Below are positions 36,480 through 47,799 of a stretch of 64,000 nucleotides of DNA, one piece after another. The notes beneath the pieces were generated by a model. That model made no database searches, was not told the origin of the DNA, and was given only the letters and a program-made list of their open reading frames with translations. The translations under genes were made by a program, and so were the position numbers. The DNA is taken from NCBI RefSeq assembly GCF_027409185.1, contig NC_084467.1, forward strand, positions 15,862,501-15,926,500, in the 5' to 3' direction. The stretch comes from Cynocephalus volans. Lineage: Eukaryota; Chordata; Mammalia; Dermoptera; Cynocephalidae. Position 1 is the first letter of the stretch, and every line of letters starts with the position of its first letter.

Positions 36480-37010
36480 ACATGCTAGTCAAAACCAACG
36501 ATTGCAGAGGACCTCCTGCATCCAAGGCTCTGGCACTAAGAAATACAACCCGATACAGCCGGGCTCTTCCCTCTGACTGTTTACGGTCTTGTGGGGAGAT
36601 GGGCATGGGCAGAGTTACCTATTGTCCCAGACCCAATGGAATCAAGGCAAGCAAAGTGCTACTAGCAGCGTGTACTAGGGGGATGCTGTTTATTCTCACT
36701 AGAGAAGGAATTTGAGTTCTGTAAACAGAATGGAGGGTGGAGTAGCAGCCCAGGATGAGATTAGGAAGACTTTTCATGCAGAGGGAAAAGATGAGCAGAG
36801 TGCAAAGCTACCAAGCATTGGCCGGTACAGCTGGAGCCCAGGACATGCAACAGAGAGCAAGGAGCAAGTCACTGAAAAGGAAGACTGAGGCCAAATCCTG
36901 TAGGTCCTTAAATGCCAAACCAAAACTTTAAATTTCATTATTTTGGGTCTAGGATCCAGTAAAGCTTTTTGAGGATCAGCAAAGGCATGATCTAACATGT
37001 TTTTGGACAT
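36480..37010 (-). repeat. L2 LINE fragment
   Basis: Reverse L2-like phrases: 'ccaaggctctggcactaaga', 'gcatgggcagagttaccta', 'aaatcctgtaggtccttaaa' and 'ggatccagtaaagctttttg'. Confidence 0.5.
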
Positions 37011-38639
37011 TTTTTAATAATCAAAATTCCTGTATTCTTGGATCACAGAGGGGAAAGAACAAAAAGGGAACCATAAAATTGAAAATGGGTGGAGTGTCTT
37101 CACGGCAAATAGGTTAGGGGTCCTTGATTATGGGGTCTGCCTATTTTGGACCTTGTTGTTTTATTCTCCAGGCCCTTTTATGGGTTCCTCGAGAGCTTGT
37201 TAAAAGGCCATCACTCTTAAATGAGACAGTTCAGTTTCAAATAACCCTGCCATTTTCGGCCAAGGCTGAAATACTTTATTAGCCATGTTAAGCATAGTCC
37301 TATTGGGACATTTTGAAATTTACATCATGTGGACCTTGTTAGGAGCAATGAGAGATGGGCAATCTCAGCTGCAGCCAGATGTCCCCAGGGAATCATTCCC
37401 AGCTTGGAATGGCTGTCTACACTGAGTCACAAATTAAAAATGAGTCTCTGACTTCAAGAAAGTGAGGTAAGTTTCTAAGGCACCAGGCAGAGCGTCTAGG
37501 TGGTAGGGAGCCAGCCTGAGAGAGACAGAGTCACTAAGGACAATGCCACCACTGGAAGATTTTCACTTCCAACTTGAATTCAGATTTCTCCTCAGAGGAG
37601 CAAAAATTCCCTGCAAGTCACTGGATAAATGCCTCTTAGGTATTTGCCAAGTTCCAGGGACCAAATAGATATAAGGACAGGCATGTTAGCACTGACACCG
37701 CCAGACAGGTGCCATGGGAAACAGGATATAGAAAAAATGTTAGCAAGACCATTAGATTGCCATTCAGTTTTCTTATAGGACTTTATCTTGGGAGTGCCCC
37801 TAACATAATTATTAAGAATTATCTAATATATTCAACATAGCATTAATGAGCATTTATGCCATGCAATTTACTCTCCCGGACACACAGCAGGACACAGGCG
37901 TAATGTGCAGCGTGCTCCATGACCTCATGGAGGGTACAGCGGAGACTTTTTATAATGATTTAAACCCCATCTACTTGCGAAAAGAATCTGAGACGACTAC
38001 ATAGGCTGGAACAACCATAAGACAAATATATTAAAAATAAATAGTTAGAAAGAACAAAAACCAGATAAAAGGAGCAGGAAACTACCTGGTGACAAGCACC
38101 TAGGATGAGTTAATCATACAATTGGACACCAGCCTTGACTGTGAGCTTCCCAACAGCCAGGGCATAAAGGAAATGTCTTGGGAGACAATCTAGTAAAGTT
38201 GGGGCAAGCACCCAAAAGATTACAATTCAAGGCAGTTTGTGAAAAGTCTGACGAACAGGAAGGGATTAATTTCTCTACACGTCAGTGAGTTGGTCCACTG
38301 TCCATCCATGAGGATGTGGCTGTTAGAAGCTCACAGAAGGAAGTAGGCTTTTTGAATATCCTAAAAGAGGTCACACCCAGTGGGGATCACATCCAGTGGC
38401 TTCACTTTCTCAGTCTCCTTTGGACCAGTGGGACCTACCTACCATTGAATGGCCAAAGGTTCCAGCAGTAAACAAAGATGGGAGATCTCATGGCAGAAAA
38501 AATGGTCCCTGAGGATGGAGTGCTGAGCCTTGACCTCACCAGCACCACAGTCCACAGGAGAACAATCAGTCTCTGAGGGGAACTGACCAGTCACTCTTTC
38601 ACTTAGAAACTCCTAAAACAGCATGTTATGGACCAGGCA
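37011..38639. other. intergenic, nothing recognised
   Basis: 1.6 kb without a gene, a simple repeat or a repeat I can name. Confidence 0.45.
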
Positions 38640-39832
38640 CTATACTTTTTTCTGAACGGTTTTATTAACATACAATAAACTGCACGTACTTACAGTGTAC
38701 AATTTGGTAAGTTTTGACATATGTATGCATCTGTGAAAGCATCACCACAATCAAGATCATGAACATATCCATCACCCCTAAAAGTTTCCCAGTAACCCTC
38801 TGTCTTCCTTCTCTTACACCCCCTACCCTCACTTATTTCCAGGCAACCATTGATCTGCTTTCTGTCTCTATAAATCAGTTTTCATTTTCTAAAAGTGTAT
38901 GTAAATGGAACCCTATAGTAGATAACCTCTTCTCTGGCTTCTTTCATTCCAAATAATTATTTTGAGATTCATCCATGTGGTTGCATGTATCAGTAATAGT
39001 TCATTCTTTTTTATTGCTGACTAGTATTTTATTGTATGACTATACCATCATTTGTTTATCCATTGACCTGCTGATGAACATTTGGATTGTTTCCAGTTTT
39101 TACCATTATTAATTAAAGCTGCTATGAACATTCGTGTACAAGTTTTTGTATGGACATATGCTTTCGTTTTTCTTGGGTAAATTCCTAGGCCTGGAATGGC
39201 TAGGCCATACAGTAGATGTATGTTTAACTTTTTAAGAAACTGCCCAGTGGTTCCCCAGAATGATTGTACCATACCATTTTGCATTCCCATCAGCAGTGTG
39301 AGAGTTGCACATCCTCCACAACATTTGGTATGATCAGCTTTTCAATTTTAAACGGTCTAATGGTACGCCTCTCATCATGGTTTTCGTTTGCCTTTCTCTG
39401 ATGACTAACAATGTTAAGCATCTTTTTATTCGCCACCCCATATATCTTTGTGGGTGAAGTATTTGTTCAAACCTTTGTTCATTTTTTAAATATGTTGTTT
39501 TGTTTTCTGATTATTGAGAGTTCCTTATATTTTTTGGATACATGTCCCTCTATCAAATATGTGATTTGCAGATATTTTCTTCAAGTCTGTGGCTTGACTT
39601 CTGACTCTTCTTAGATTGTCTTTTGAAGAGCAGAAGTTCTTCGTTTTTATGAAATTCAATTTATTCATTGTTTTCTTTTATGGAAAAGGCTTTTGGCATG
39701 ATAGCTAAGAAATCTTGGCCTAATCTAAGGTCACCACGATTTTCTCCTATGTTTTCCTCCAAAAGTTTTATAGCTTTAGGGTTTACATTTAGTTCTATAA
39801 TCCATTTTGAGTTAATTCTTGCATATGCTGTG
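38640..39832 (-). mobile_element. 5'-truncated L1 fragment
   Basis: Reverse-oriented old L1: the 3' end is at 38640 ('gtacacagtgtaagt'-type text on the minus strand) and it runs through the ORF2 C-terminal region, where the complement reads 'aatggataaacaaatgatgg' and 'gttcatagcagctttaatta'. Interrupted by many stops and not functional. Confidence 0.8.
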
Positions 39833-39990
39833 CCAGACACTGTGTTTTCCATGCACCATCTCATGCCATTCTCACATCATTCTTGCAAAGTAGCTAGATA
39901 CTATTTTTATCCCCATATTACAGAAATGAGACTCAGATGCAGAAACTGAGACTCGCTGAGATGAAGTTGCAAGAGCTCTATGCTTAAGCA
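39833..39990 (-). repeat. MIR SINE
   Basis: Reverse MIR abutting the L1: 'tgtgccagacactgtgtttt', 'atccccatattacagaaatg' and 'gcagaaactgagactcgctg'. Confidence 0.65.
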
Positions 39991-40599
39991 CGAAACTATA
40001 ATGACTTTTATTTAGTTCATGCCTTTGGCCCTAAAAACAATTAGTGATTGATTGGGTCATTTCCTTCCCTGAATCACACTCATCACTACTATTCAAATAT
40101 TTAGTCAACGGCAGCCCATTTGAGGAACTGGTCTGGAAATCAGGATTCCTGGGTTGTCATATTGGCTCAGGTCAGTCTCGCCACTGGGGAAAATGTAAAA
40201 TAACGTCTAAGGGTCCCTCAATCTCTGCAGTCTATGATGTCTGGCATCAAGTGTAGTCAAGTGTAGTCGTTGCTGCAGTTGATATTTTTAGCCACAAGGA
40301 GGCGCCAGGAGCACAGGATGCAGAAGACAAAGAGAGGAGAGAGGGTCCGGGCCTGGAAGGCAGATGCAGAAAGAAGGGCAAAAGTCCGGAGGTCTAAGGA
40401 GGGCACTCAGGCCAACTGTGCCCCCACAATGGGTTGTATCAAGGGCCCAATTAAGCCTCAGGCTTGCTATTTGCCAGCAGGCCCTGCGACCGTCGCCTCC
40501 ACCCTCACCTGGGAAGTGCAGGAACCTCTTTGTTATTAACAAGCCAGTCGGTCACTCGGGAGACACCAACATCCTATGAGCTGGGAAAGGGTGAATTAG
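39991..40599. other. intergenic with CTCF-like site
   Basis: Unique sequence, no gene. Includes the motif at 40292-40305. Confidence 0.4.
40292..40305 (+). promoter_or_regulatory. possible CTCF motif
   Basis: CCACAAGGAGGCGC resembles the CTCF core CCASYAGRKGGCRS with two mismatches. Non-repeat context 5.7 kb upstream of MUL1. Confidence 0.35.
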
Positions 40600-40740
40600 G
40601 ACAGGCCTGGGAGTCAGGTGCCCTGATCCTAGATAGGCTCTGCCATTTACTAGCCATGTGACCTCTGGCAAATTCCACCACCTCCCCGAGTCTCCATTCC
40701 TTACCTGCAAAGTGGGCAGATGAAAGCAGATGACTACCCA
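40600..40740 (+). repeat. MIR SINE
   Basis: Forward MIR: 'gctctgccatttactagcca', 'tgtgacctctggcaaattcc' and 'ccttacctgcaaagtgggca'. Confidence 0.75.
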
Positions 40741-41389
40741 GGTGTCTTTCAGCAGGGATTGTATTTGAGCTACCTGAAAACTGCAGAAAGAAGCACAGTT
40801 TCCCTTCCATGTACTGAACAAACCATTTCAACATTACAAGCTTTAGTTCCCACAGCTAGAAAAAAGAGTTAATGATCCCTGCTTTCTGCACAGGACGGCT
40901 GTGGGCCCCGACAAGTGGCCGTGTGGGAAACTGCTGTAGAGACGAGTTAGGAATTCTCCTTTTAAATATTATTTGTGTTCTTGGCTTACAGAATGTAGGC
41001 AAAGAAGTTGGTGAATATGAATAATTCTTGGTTTTTAACCAGTGGAATCTGCTCGGCATCATTTGGTTGGTTAAAGTTGTAGAATTTCTGGGAAAAAATA
41101 TATTTACCATAATTAGAAGATAAACAAATATAAAATTCAATAATTAAATAAAGCTATGAGGCTGAATGAAAAGCGAGTAACAGAAGGACAATAATATAGA
41201 AGTTCAGGGGAGGAAAATATCCCCAAGGCTTCTATGGTAAGGGAATAATAACGGCAGAAACATTTCCTGAACACCTACTATGTGACAGTCACTGATAAGC
41301 GTTTTACGTATAGAATCCTAAATTTTTGATCAGAAGGGACTTCGGGGGTCATCCTATTATACATGTAATTATATATTTATGTGCGTTAT
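40741..41389. other. intergenic, one MIR relic
   Basis: No gene. 41235-41330 reads as reverse MIR ('gaacacctactatgtgacag', 'tcactgataagcgttttacg'). Confidence 0.5.
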
Positions 41390-41522
41390 TATTCATTGAC
41401 TATCCATCTTCCCTGCTACACTCCAAGCTGAATAAGCCCCAGGAGCTGTACCTTTGTAGTTAACTACCACATTTTCAGTGTTTAGCACAGTCCCTGGTAT
41501 ATAGTAGGTGCTCAATAAATAC
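41390..41522 (+). repeat. L2 LINE 3' tail
   Basis: 'gtttagcacagtccctggta' followed by 'tagtaggtgctcaataaata'. Confidence 0.7.
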
Positions 41523-41527
41523 AAGAG

Positions 41528-41596
41528 TACTTCAAAAAGCTGTGGAAAAATAGAATTGAAAGGTAATTCAAATCTTTCCATGAACTTTTTGAAGTT
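41528..41596. mobile_element. short palindromic MITE
   Basis: About 69 bp. The left arm ACTTCAAAAAGCTGTGGAAA pairs with the right arm TTTCCATGAACTTTTTGAAG as imperfect terminal inverted repeats. The form is that of a mariner-type non-autonomous DNA transposon; family not named. Confidence 0.6.
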
Positions 41597-42054
41597 CATG
41601 GAACCCTCACATTTGCTGACTAAATAAATGGATAAGTGAATAAACCCAGTCAAAACTCACTCCCAATAGGTGACGTCCTTCTACTTTGACTCAGAGAGGG
41701 TCATCTAGCCTCTCTTGAACATTTCCCTCGGTGGAGAGCTCACTGTCCCTCAAGGTGTCCATTGCTGGCCATCTTGAATATCTGACACTTCACTTCCTCG
41801 GCCTTTGTTCTTCCATCCAGAGCTTTGTCTATCCTGAGAAAGGGCTGAACCCCTCAGTAATTTCCTCTGAGTTCTGCCAACTGTGGGCCCACCTAGCGCT
41901 GATGGAAGGAAGTAGAGAAATACTATGGTGGCAGGAAAGGGCGCAAGGTCGAATGAAGACCTTCTCCTCAAGATGGGAGGAGGGTGTCCGTCAAGTACGG
42001 GATGCAACCTGAAAGCAGACTGTAGATGGAGAGGAAGGGACAGACATAGGACCC
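41597..42054. other. intergenic, no gene seen
   Basis: Unassigned sequence. Confidence 0.4.
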
Positions 42055-42500
42055 TCTGTGGGATCCGATGCTCCAGGGAGGCGGACCTTGGCCTCAGCCC
42101 CAGCCAATCGTGGTGGTCACCTCATTCTTACCAGGGACTGGTTTCGGAATGGACATGTGACTCGGTTCTGTCCAATGAGATGGGAGGGGGAGTTCGCTGA
42201 GGGGCTTAAGGAAAAATCTCTTAAGAAGCACAGGCTGGAAGAGACAGTCCCCTTCTGCCTCTGGCCGATGTGTCTGAATGTGTCCCAACTGCTGAAGCTG
42301 TCTTGTTGCCACCAAGACCAATAGACGAAGAAGGGCAAAGCTAAGAGAACCATACAGAAGTGGAGCTGGAGCTTTGATCAAACCGTGCCTGAAGGCACTC
42401 TACTCCTGACTTGTAATTGAGAATACTAAACCTTACGTGTAATCCCACTGAATTGGCCCTTGGTAAGTACCACCACCAACAGCATCCTAACAGAGACACA
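42055..42500 (+). repeat. probable MaLR (MLT1-like) LTR
   Basis: Phrases typical of old MaLR LTRs: 'cagccccagccaatcgtggt', 'ggacatgtgactcggttctg', 'gtccaatgagatgggagggg' and a 3' end near 'cctaacagagacacag'. Diverged, assignment tentative. Confidence 0.45.
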
Positions 42501-42549
42501 GATGAAAAATGAACTGCATTGAAGAGGTCTCTTTCAGTGAGAAGTGCAA

Positions 42550-42900
42550 AAGCCCGAGTCCAACTTGCTTAAGCAAAAATAAAAACAAAACCCAGAATTT
42601 GTTGGCTCAAATAACTGGAAAATGTAGAGTTGGCTGGATCCAGAAATCCCAAAAAATGGCATCAGGACTCATCTTTATCTCTCTGCTCTGTTTGCTCCTT
42701 TCTTAGACAGTCACTCTCGGGTCATAAAATGTCCAGTGGGACCCTCAGACCCACCCGCTCACAGCTTTGCAGCCCCAGTGGAAGAGGACTTTTCTTTCCC
42801 CATAGTTTCAACAAAAGTCCTGGGATTTAAGTCTTGTGGACTACTTTGGGTCACATATCCACCCGTGAGCTAATCGCTAAAACCAGGGGAAGAAAAATAC
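42550..42900 (+). repeat. unclassified ancient repeat, copy 1
   Basis: 'caacttgcttaagcaaaaat', 'gttggctcaaataactggaa' and 'catcaggactcatctttatc' match an interspersed-repeat pattern I have seen but cannot name. A related copy lies 1 kb away. Confidence 0.4.
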
Positions 42901-42959
42901 TAACTGGCCAAGAACAAGCGCTGTGCCCACTATTAAAGTGTGCGGGTGAAAGGTGGTCA

Positions 42960-43050
42960 GAAATCAGGGTGTTCATTCAACAAGTATTTACTGAGTGTGT
43001 TCTAGGTATGAGACAAGCACTGTTCTAGGTGCTGCTACCCAAAGGAAGGG
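42960..43050 (-). repeat. L2 LINE fragment
   Basis: 'attcaacaagtatttactga' and 'caagcactgttctaggtgct', reverse L2. Confidence 0.65.
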
Positions 43051-43554
43051 AAAAGAATTCTCAGTGTCTGTTCTACCAATGTAAGACAAGTCAGAATGAC
43101 AGGAGCTCTGAGGAAGTTGCAACTGACGTCTGACTGGGTTGTAACTAATGTAAACCATGTTGCCTAATGAATAGCTTGTGTTACAGCCACATCAGTTGTT
43201 GGCCGTTTTGAAATGGGCTGCTGTTTACTTTCTTAGCCTAGAAACCCACTGACTTTGATCTAGCTGTCTGTATTCTTCAGGATATGCTCATTATTATTTA
43301 GGTGTATTTGGCCAATTGGATCTACAAAAATAATATTCTTAAACTTGCAAATACAAAATACAAGTAGAGCTTATATTAGGCAAGAATTAATTCAGTTACT
43401 AAGTCACTGAAACTCAACTCAGGGTCAAGACTAAGGGGAGGCCAGAAGAGCGTAGGGTGGGAAATTTAAGGAGGTGCTCACTGTCAGGTTCATGCAATTG
43501 CCTCCTTAAACTTTGCACCCTACATGCCTCACTTAACTCACTCTAGTTACAGCC

Positions 43555-43960
43555 CTAACCCAATTCAAACTAGCTTAGGCCAAAAAGGAAAAATTACAGG
43601 CTCAATAGTCTAATTAAGAAAGGCACAGCGGTACACCAGCCTCTAATGCACATGCACCCAGGGCTCAGATGCACTGGTATTTATTCTTCTCTCCTTCCCT
43701 CGTCTTTCCCCTTCCACACTTCCTCCCCCCTCTCCCCTCTGCTTTTCTCTCGGCCTGTTTGCTGCAGTCTCTCCTACCACCTTAATCTTTCTCCTTACAG
43801 GTAGATCATAGTTGCAAACAGCACCAGCTTAGCTCTTCAGCTTGCAAGCAGAAGGGGGAAGGTGGGCAGGGGACTGGGAGAAAGACCTCACATTGGCTAT
43901 CTCGGGTCACATGCCCATGCCTTGACCAATCACTGTGGCCAAGAGCTGGGATAATAAGGT
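43555..43960 (+). repeat. unclassified ancient repeat, copy 2
   Basis: 'caattcaaactagcttaggc', 'caaaaaggaaaaattacagg', 'gcttttctctcggcctgttt' and 'cacattggctatctcgggtc'. Resembles the copy at 42550-42900. A pyrimidine-rich stretch lies at 43685-43800. Confidence 0.4.
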
Positions 43961-44849
43961 TGCCCGATCTGGGATGTGTACTCATCCCTGAGGTCTAGGA
44001 GCTGTAGGCTGAGACCAGAAGAGAGGAGGGTCTGATGGGCAGACCAAGGCAACTCTTAGTATTTTAAGTCTGAAACATACAACTTTTTTCTATTATTCTT
44101 TTTTCTATTAAAACAATTATTTTTAAACAACAGTGTGACAACCTGAGGTTTCTAAAAAATGCAACTATTGAGTTACAGAAGAATAGATTCCACCCAGGGG
44201 CAAGAAGAGGTGGTGGAGAAAGAGGCTGCAAAGGTCAATTAGAGCCAGATCACAGAGTTCCTTTAATTGATTTTTAAAATAAATTTGCATCAAGTGTCTA
44301 CTAAGTGCCAGGAAAGGTAGAGTTTGGTTTCTGCTCTGTAAGCAGAAAGAATTTTTTGAGCAGAAGCACATCAGAGTCAGAGAAACTGCTTTGAAAAACC
44401 ACCAAACTGTGGATTACCCTGGAAGACAGATAACAAGCCCACCCGTTGGGGGGGATGCCCCAGGGCCAGAAAGTGGTGGCCTGCACTTGCTGAGCACATC
44501 CTGCATGCCCCACCCCCACGGCATCACCTGGGGCATAGTACACAGGATCTCAGTTATCCCTGATACACTCTCACCCCCATATCACCCCCTGCTCTTTTCC
44601 AGGAAGACCCACCGGATGCCCACAGGACAGGATCTGCCACCTTTCAGTTCTGTGGCCACAGGTCAGTCACTTAAGACCCTTGAGCCTCCATTTCCCCATC
44701 TGCTCAATGTTTACCATGTACAAACAGTCACCAGGAACACATACATCAAGAAAACTTTGTGTCAAAACACAGCTGATTTTCACTGAGTGCTTATTCTGTG
44801 CCAAATCCTTTGCATGCATCATCTAATCAAATTCTTGTGAGAACTGTGG
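43961..44849. other. intergenic, no gene seen
   Basis: Nothing firm. 44770-44830 ('gagtgcttattctgtgccaa') is a reverse L2/MIR end. Confidence 0.45.
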
Positions 44850-45180
44850 CAGACAGCTAATTGTACCCCAATATTTGTTCTATCTATTCTTTCCTGGTAA
44901 TAAAATCTCTAGTTGTTGGCTGGACACATAAAAATTACATTTCCCAGCCCTCCTTGCAGAGGTATAACTATGTGACTAAATTCTGGCCAAAGGGAAGGAA
45001 AGGAAAGGGTCACATCAAACTTCTAGGGAATGTTCTTGAAGGGAAAGAGGCATTCCTCCTTCATTTCTTTCTTTCTTTCTGCTGGCTGGAATGCAGTCAA
45101 GAGAGCTGGAGCTCCAGCAGCCATCCTTGACCATGAGATATTAGCCAGGTGTTGAGAATGGCAGAACAAGATAAAAGAAA
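44850..45180 (+). repeat. probable old LTR-type repeat
   Basis: 'ctgtggcagacagctaattg', 'acatttcccagccctccttg', 'gactaaattctggccaaagg' and 'agcagccatccttgaccatg' appear in a familiar interspersed-repeat order. Includes a (TTTC)4 run. Family uncertain. Confidence 0.45.
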
Positions 45181-45229
45181 CCTGGGTTCCCAGTTTATTA
45201 TAGCAAAATATTCCCTTGCATTAGCTGTT

Positions 45230-45440
45230 TCTAACCACTTCCCTGTGTTATTTTTCTCCAGAGCACTTATTACCATCTAATGTACCATATATATTTGAAT
45301 AGCTTGCATGTTTATCATTGGTATCCTCCAATAGAATGTAAGCTCACGAGGGTAGGGATTTCGTGTGTTTTGTCCACTTTCACATCCCCAGCTCTTCAGT
45401 AGTGCCTAACACACAGCAGACACTCTGCTCATATGTGTCA
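45230..45440 (+). repeat. L2 LINE 3' end
   Basis: 'gtaagctcacgagggtaggg', 'cacatccccagctcttcagt' and 'gcctaacacacagcagacac'. Confidence 0.75.
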
Positions 45441-45469
45441 AGTGAAAAAACTGAAGGAAAATCAACCCT

Positions 45470-45590
45470 AAATGTAGGGAGTATTACGATCTTATAGAGG
45501 AGTATACCGAGGTTCAGAGAGGGCCACACAGCTGGAAAGCGATGGTGCCTGGATTGCAGTCTGGCTCCAGAATGCATGCTCTTAAATGCT
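45470..45590 (-). repeat. MIR SINE fragment
   Basis: 'accgaggttcagagagggcc', 'acacagctggaaagcgatgg' and 'tctggctccagaatgcatgc'. Confidence 0.65.
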
Positions 45591-46049
45591 AACTAAACTG
45601 CCACCAAACGCAGAGAAGCCCCTCCAAATCCTTCTGGAACCATGCTCTGTCTTTAATGGGAAAGGCTACATTTCTTCAGGGAGGAAATGGGAACAGGAGT
45701 CCAAGGCCAAGAAGATTCTCTGAGGTCTCAGGCTTAGTTACTGATGAACATCAGAAATAAAAAAAGAAGGAGAAATCCCGTGTATCCTCAATTCTAAGAC
45801 ACCATTGATTATAAGACACACCATCATTTAAGTGGGACTAGGAAGAGCAACACTTCATTCAATATGTCCATTGATCATAAGACAAATCCTGATTTCAGAA
45901 ACACTACAATGGGAAGAAGAAGCATCTTCAATTGAGTCAAAGATGCCTTTGAGAAACCCATTAGAGACCTTCTTTTCTTAAGTTTTCCTAAAATGAATAC
46001 AGTTTAGCCCATCTTTTCTGGATCCCTTGACTTCCACCCCCACTACATC
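45591..46049. repeat. unassigned, with a 66-bp spaced direct repeat
   Basis: CCATTGATTATAAGAC at 45802 and CCATTGATCATAAGAC at 45868 start two similar segments 66 bp apart. Probably an old DNA-transposon relic; the rest is unassigned. Confidence 0.4.
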
Positions 46050-46260
46050 TCTAACCACTGCCTTCCTTCCTGTGCCTCATGCACGCCTCTTTCTTTCAAG
46101 CTACGGTGTAATTTACGTGTTTGCTTATCTCCACTGGAAGGCTCTGAGCTGGAGAGCCAGGAGCACATCCTGAATCGTGACCCGCACAGTGCCAGGTGCC
46201 CAGTAGGCGCTTAGTGGATGTTTACTGAGGAATACACGAATCCATCAATGAGAGAATAAA
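46050..46260 (+). repeat. L2 LINE 3' end
   Basis: 'cttatctccactggaaggct', 'acagtgccaggtgcccagta' and 'ggcgcttagtggatgtttac'. Confidence 0.7.
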
Positions 46261-47084
46261 TGGAAGGGCGGATGAATGGTGATGCCTGCACCCGTCAGAG
46301 CCTCACCCCACAGGTGTGTGTATGCGTGTGTGTGCGTGATCTGTTCCCATGTGTGTCCTCGAGAGAACTCAAGCAAGTCTCCAGGGATTTGAGCAGCTTT
46401 AAAGAAGGGAGGGGCAGAAGACAGACCTCCTTCCAAGCGATGGGGGAAAGGCACTGGTTATGTGACCTTGTATAAGAGAGTTGCTTTCACACTGGGGGGA
46501 GGGGTCTAGCCTCTAACCAAACCTCTGCCAAAAACCTCAGTGTGTCATCAATTCTAGAAGGAAACCTGGTGCTGCTAACCTCACCTCCCCCCTCCCAGGA
46601 ATGGAGGCAGGAAGAAGGCAAGACACATTTTCTCCCCAAAATATGCAGAAGGGCGGTTGCCATGAGTACTGGGATCCGTGTGTTACTTGACATCCGTTTT
46701 TTCAGAAGTTCAGTTGCCATGGTAACAAAATCCCATTTTCCAGAATGAAGATGAATCTCTGGTTCAAATCTGAGGGAGATGAGGTTCTTTCTCGACATCT
46801 CCTGGAGTGGCAGGGTGGGACAGACCCTTCCACCTCGAGACACAATGAACATTGAGGTGCTAAATCAAATTGCACAAAGCACCTATGAAAAGATGGCTGA
46901 TAGAAGGGGAGTGCAGCTCCCAGCCTGCCCACCCGGTGGAGGGGCTACCCAATGCCCTCATTGCAGCCACCCCAGGCACTGTTGTCACTGCCCACCACAT
47001 AGGTCGCAAGCAGCTGCTTGCAAAAACCAGCTGCTGTTGGCAGGGGTTGGGGGCACACATATATCAGCAGCTGGCAAACACAGC
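46261..47084. other. unique intergenic with RFX-like X-boxes
   Basis: No gene, little repeat apart from a short TG-rich run at 46314-46340. 46600-46740 carries two X-box motifs. Confidence 0.45.
46713..46726. promoter_or_regulatory. RFX X-box motif
   Basis: GTTGCCATGGTAAC matches the X-box GTNRCC-N2-RGYAAC with both half-sites intact. A related GTTGCCATGAGTAC lies at 46656-46669, 57 bp away. Confidence 0.5.
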
Positions 47085-47240
47085 CACAAATCAGATGTTC
47101 GTTCCAAAAAAATATTTATGGATCATTTACTGTTAGCCATGACTAGTCCCAGGCACTGGGGACACACATAAAAATCCTCCTTGAGGAGTCTATATCTTCC
47201 CCTCAGGAAGACAGATGGTAAACAAATAAAGAAGTCACAT
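47085..47240 (-). repeat. L2 LINE fragment
   Basis: 'tatggatcatttactgttag', 'cccaggcactggggacacac' and 'aaatcctccttgaggagtct'. Confidence 0.65.
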
Positions 47241-47254
47241 ACGGTTTATGAGCA

Positions 47255-47701
47255 GGTGTGACAGGCTGAGTAATGGCAACCCCTCAAAGAGGTCCATATT
47301 CTAATCCCTGTGAGTTATGTGAATACATTACCTTACATGGCAAAAGGGATCTTGCACACATGATTAAGTTAAGAATCCTGAGACGAGGACATTATCCTGG
47401 ATTCTCTGGGTGGGCCCAAGGTAATCACAAGGATCCTTATAAGAAGGAGGCGGAGGTCAGACAGGGAGCATGCTTCACTGCTGGCTTTGAAGAGGAAGGA
47501 CCGCGCGTCCAGGAATGCAGGCAGCCTCTAGAAGCTGGGGAAGGAAAGGAAACAGATTCTACCCTAGAGCCTCCAGAAGGAACGCAGCCTTCTGGACCTA
47601 CAGTAGACTTCTGCTCTCCAGAACTGCAAGATAATAAGTTGTGCTGTTTTTAGCTCCTGTTTTTGGTAACTTGTTGCAGGAACAATAGGAAAGGAACACA
47701 G
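47255..47701 (+). mobile_element. MaLR MLT1-type solo LTR
   Basis: Phrases in LTR order: 'ccatattctaatccctgtga', 'acattaccttacatggcaaa', 'gattaagttaagaatcctga', 'acaaggatccttataagaag' and the 3' 'agataataagttgtgctgtt'. Non-coding LTR of an ERVL-MaLR element; no internal region follows. Confidence 0.75.
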
Positions 47702-47799
47702 ATGGTGACGAGTGTTAATGGAGGAAAATACAGCACACAATGAGAGCAAGGAGCTGGCCTAGGAGAGCGGAGGCTGCACCTTTACCTGCAGTGGTCAGT

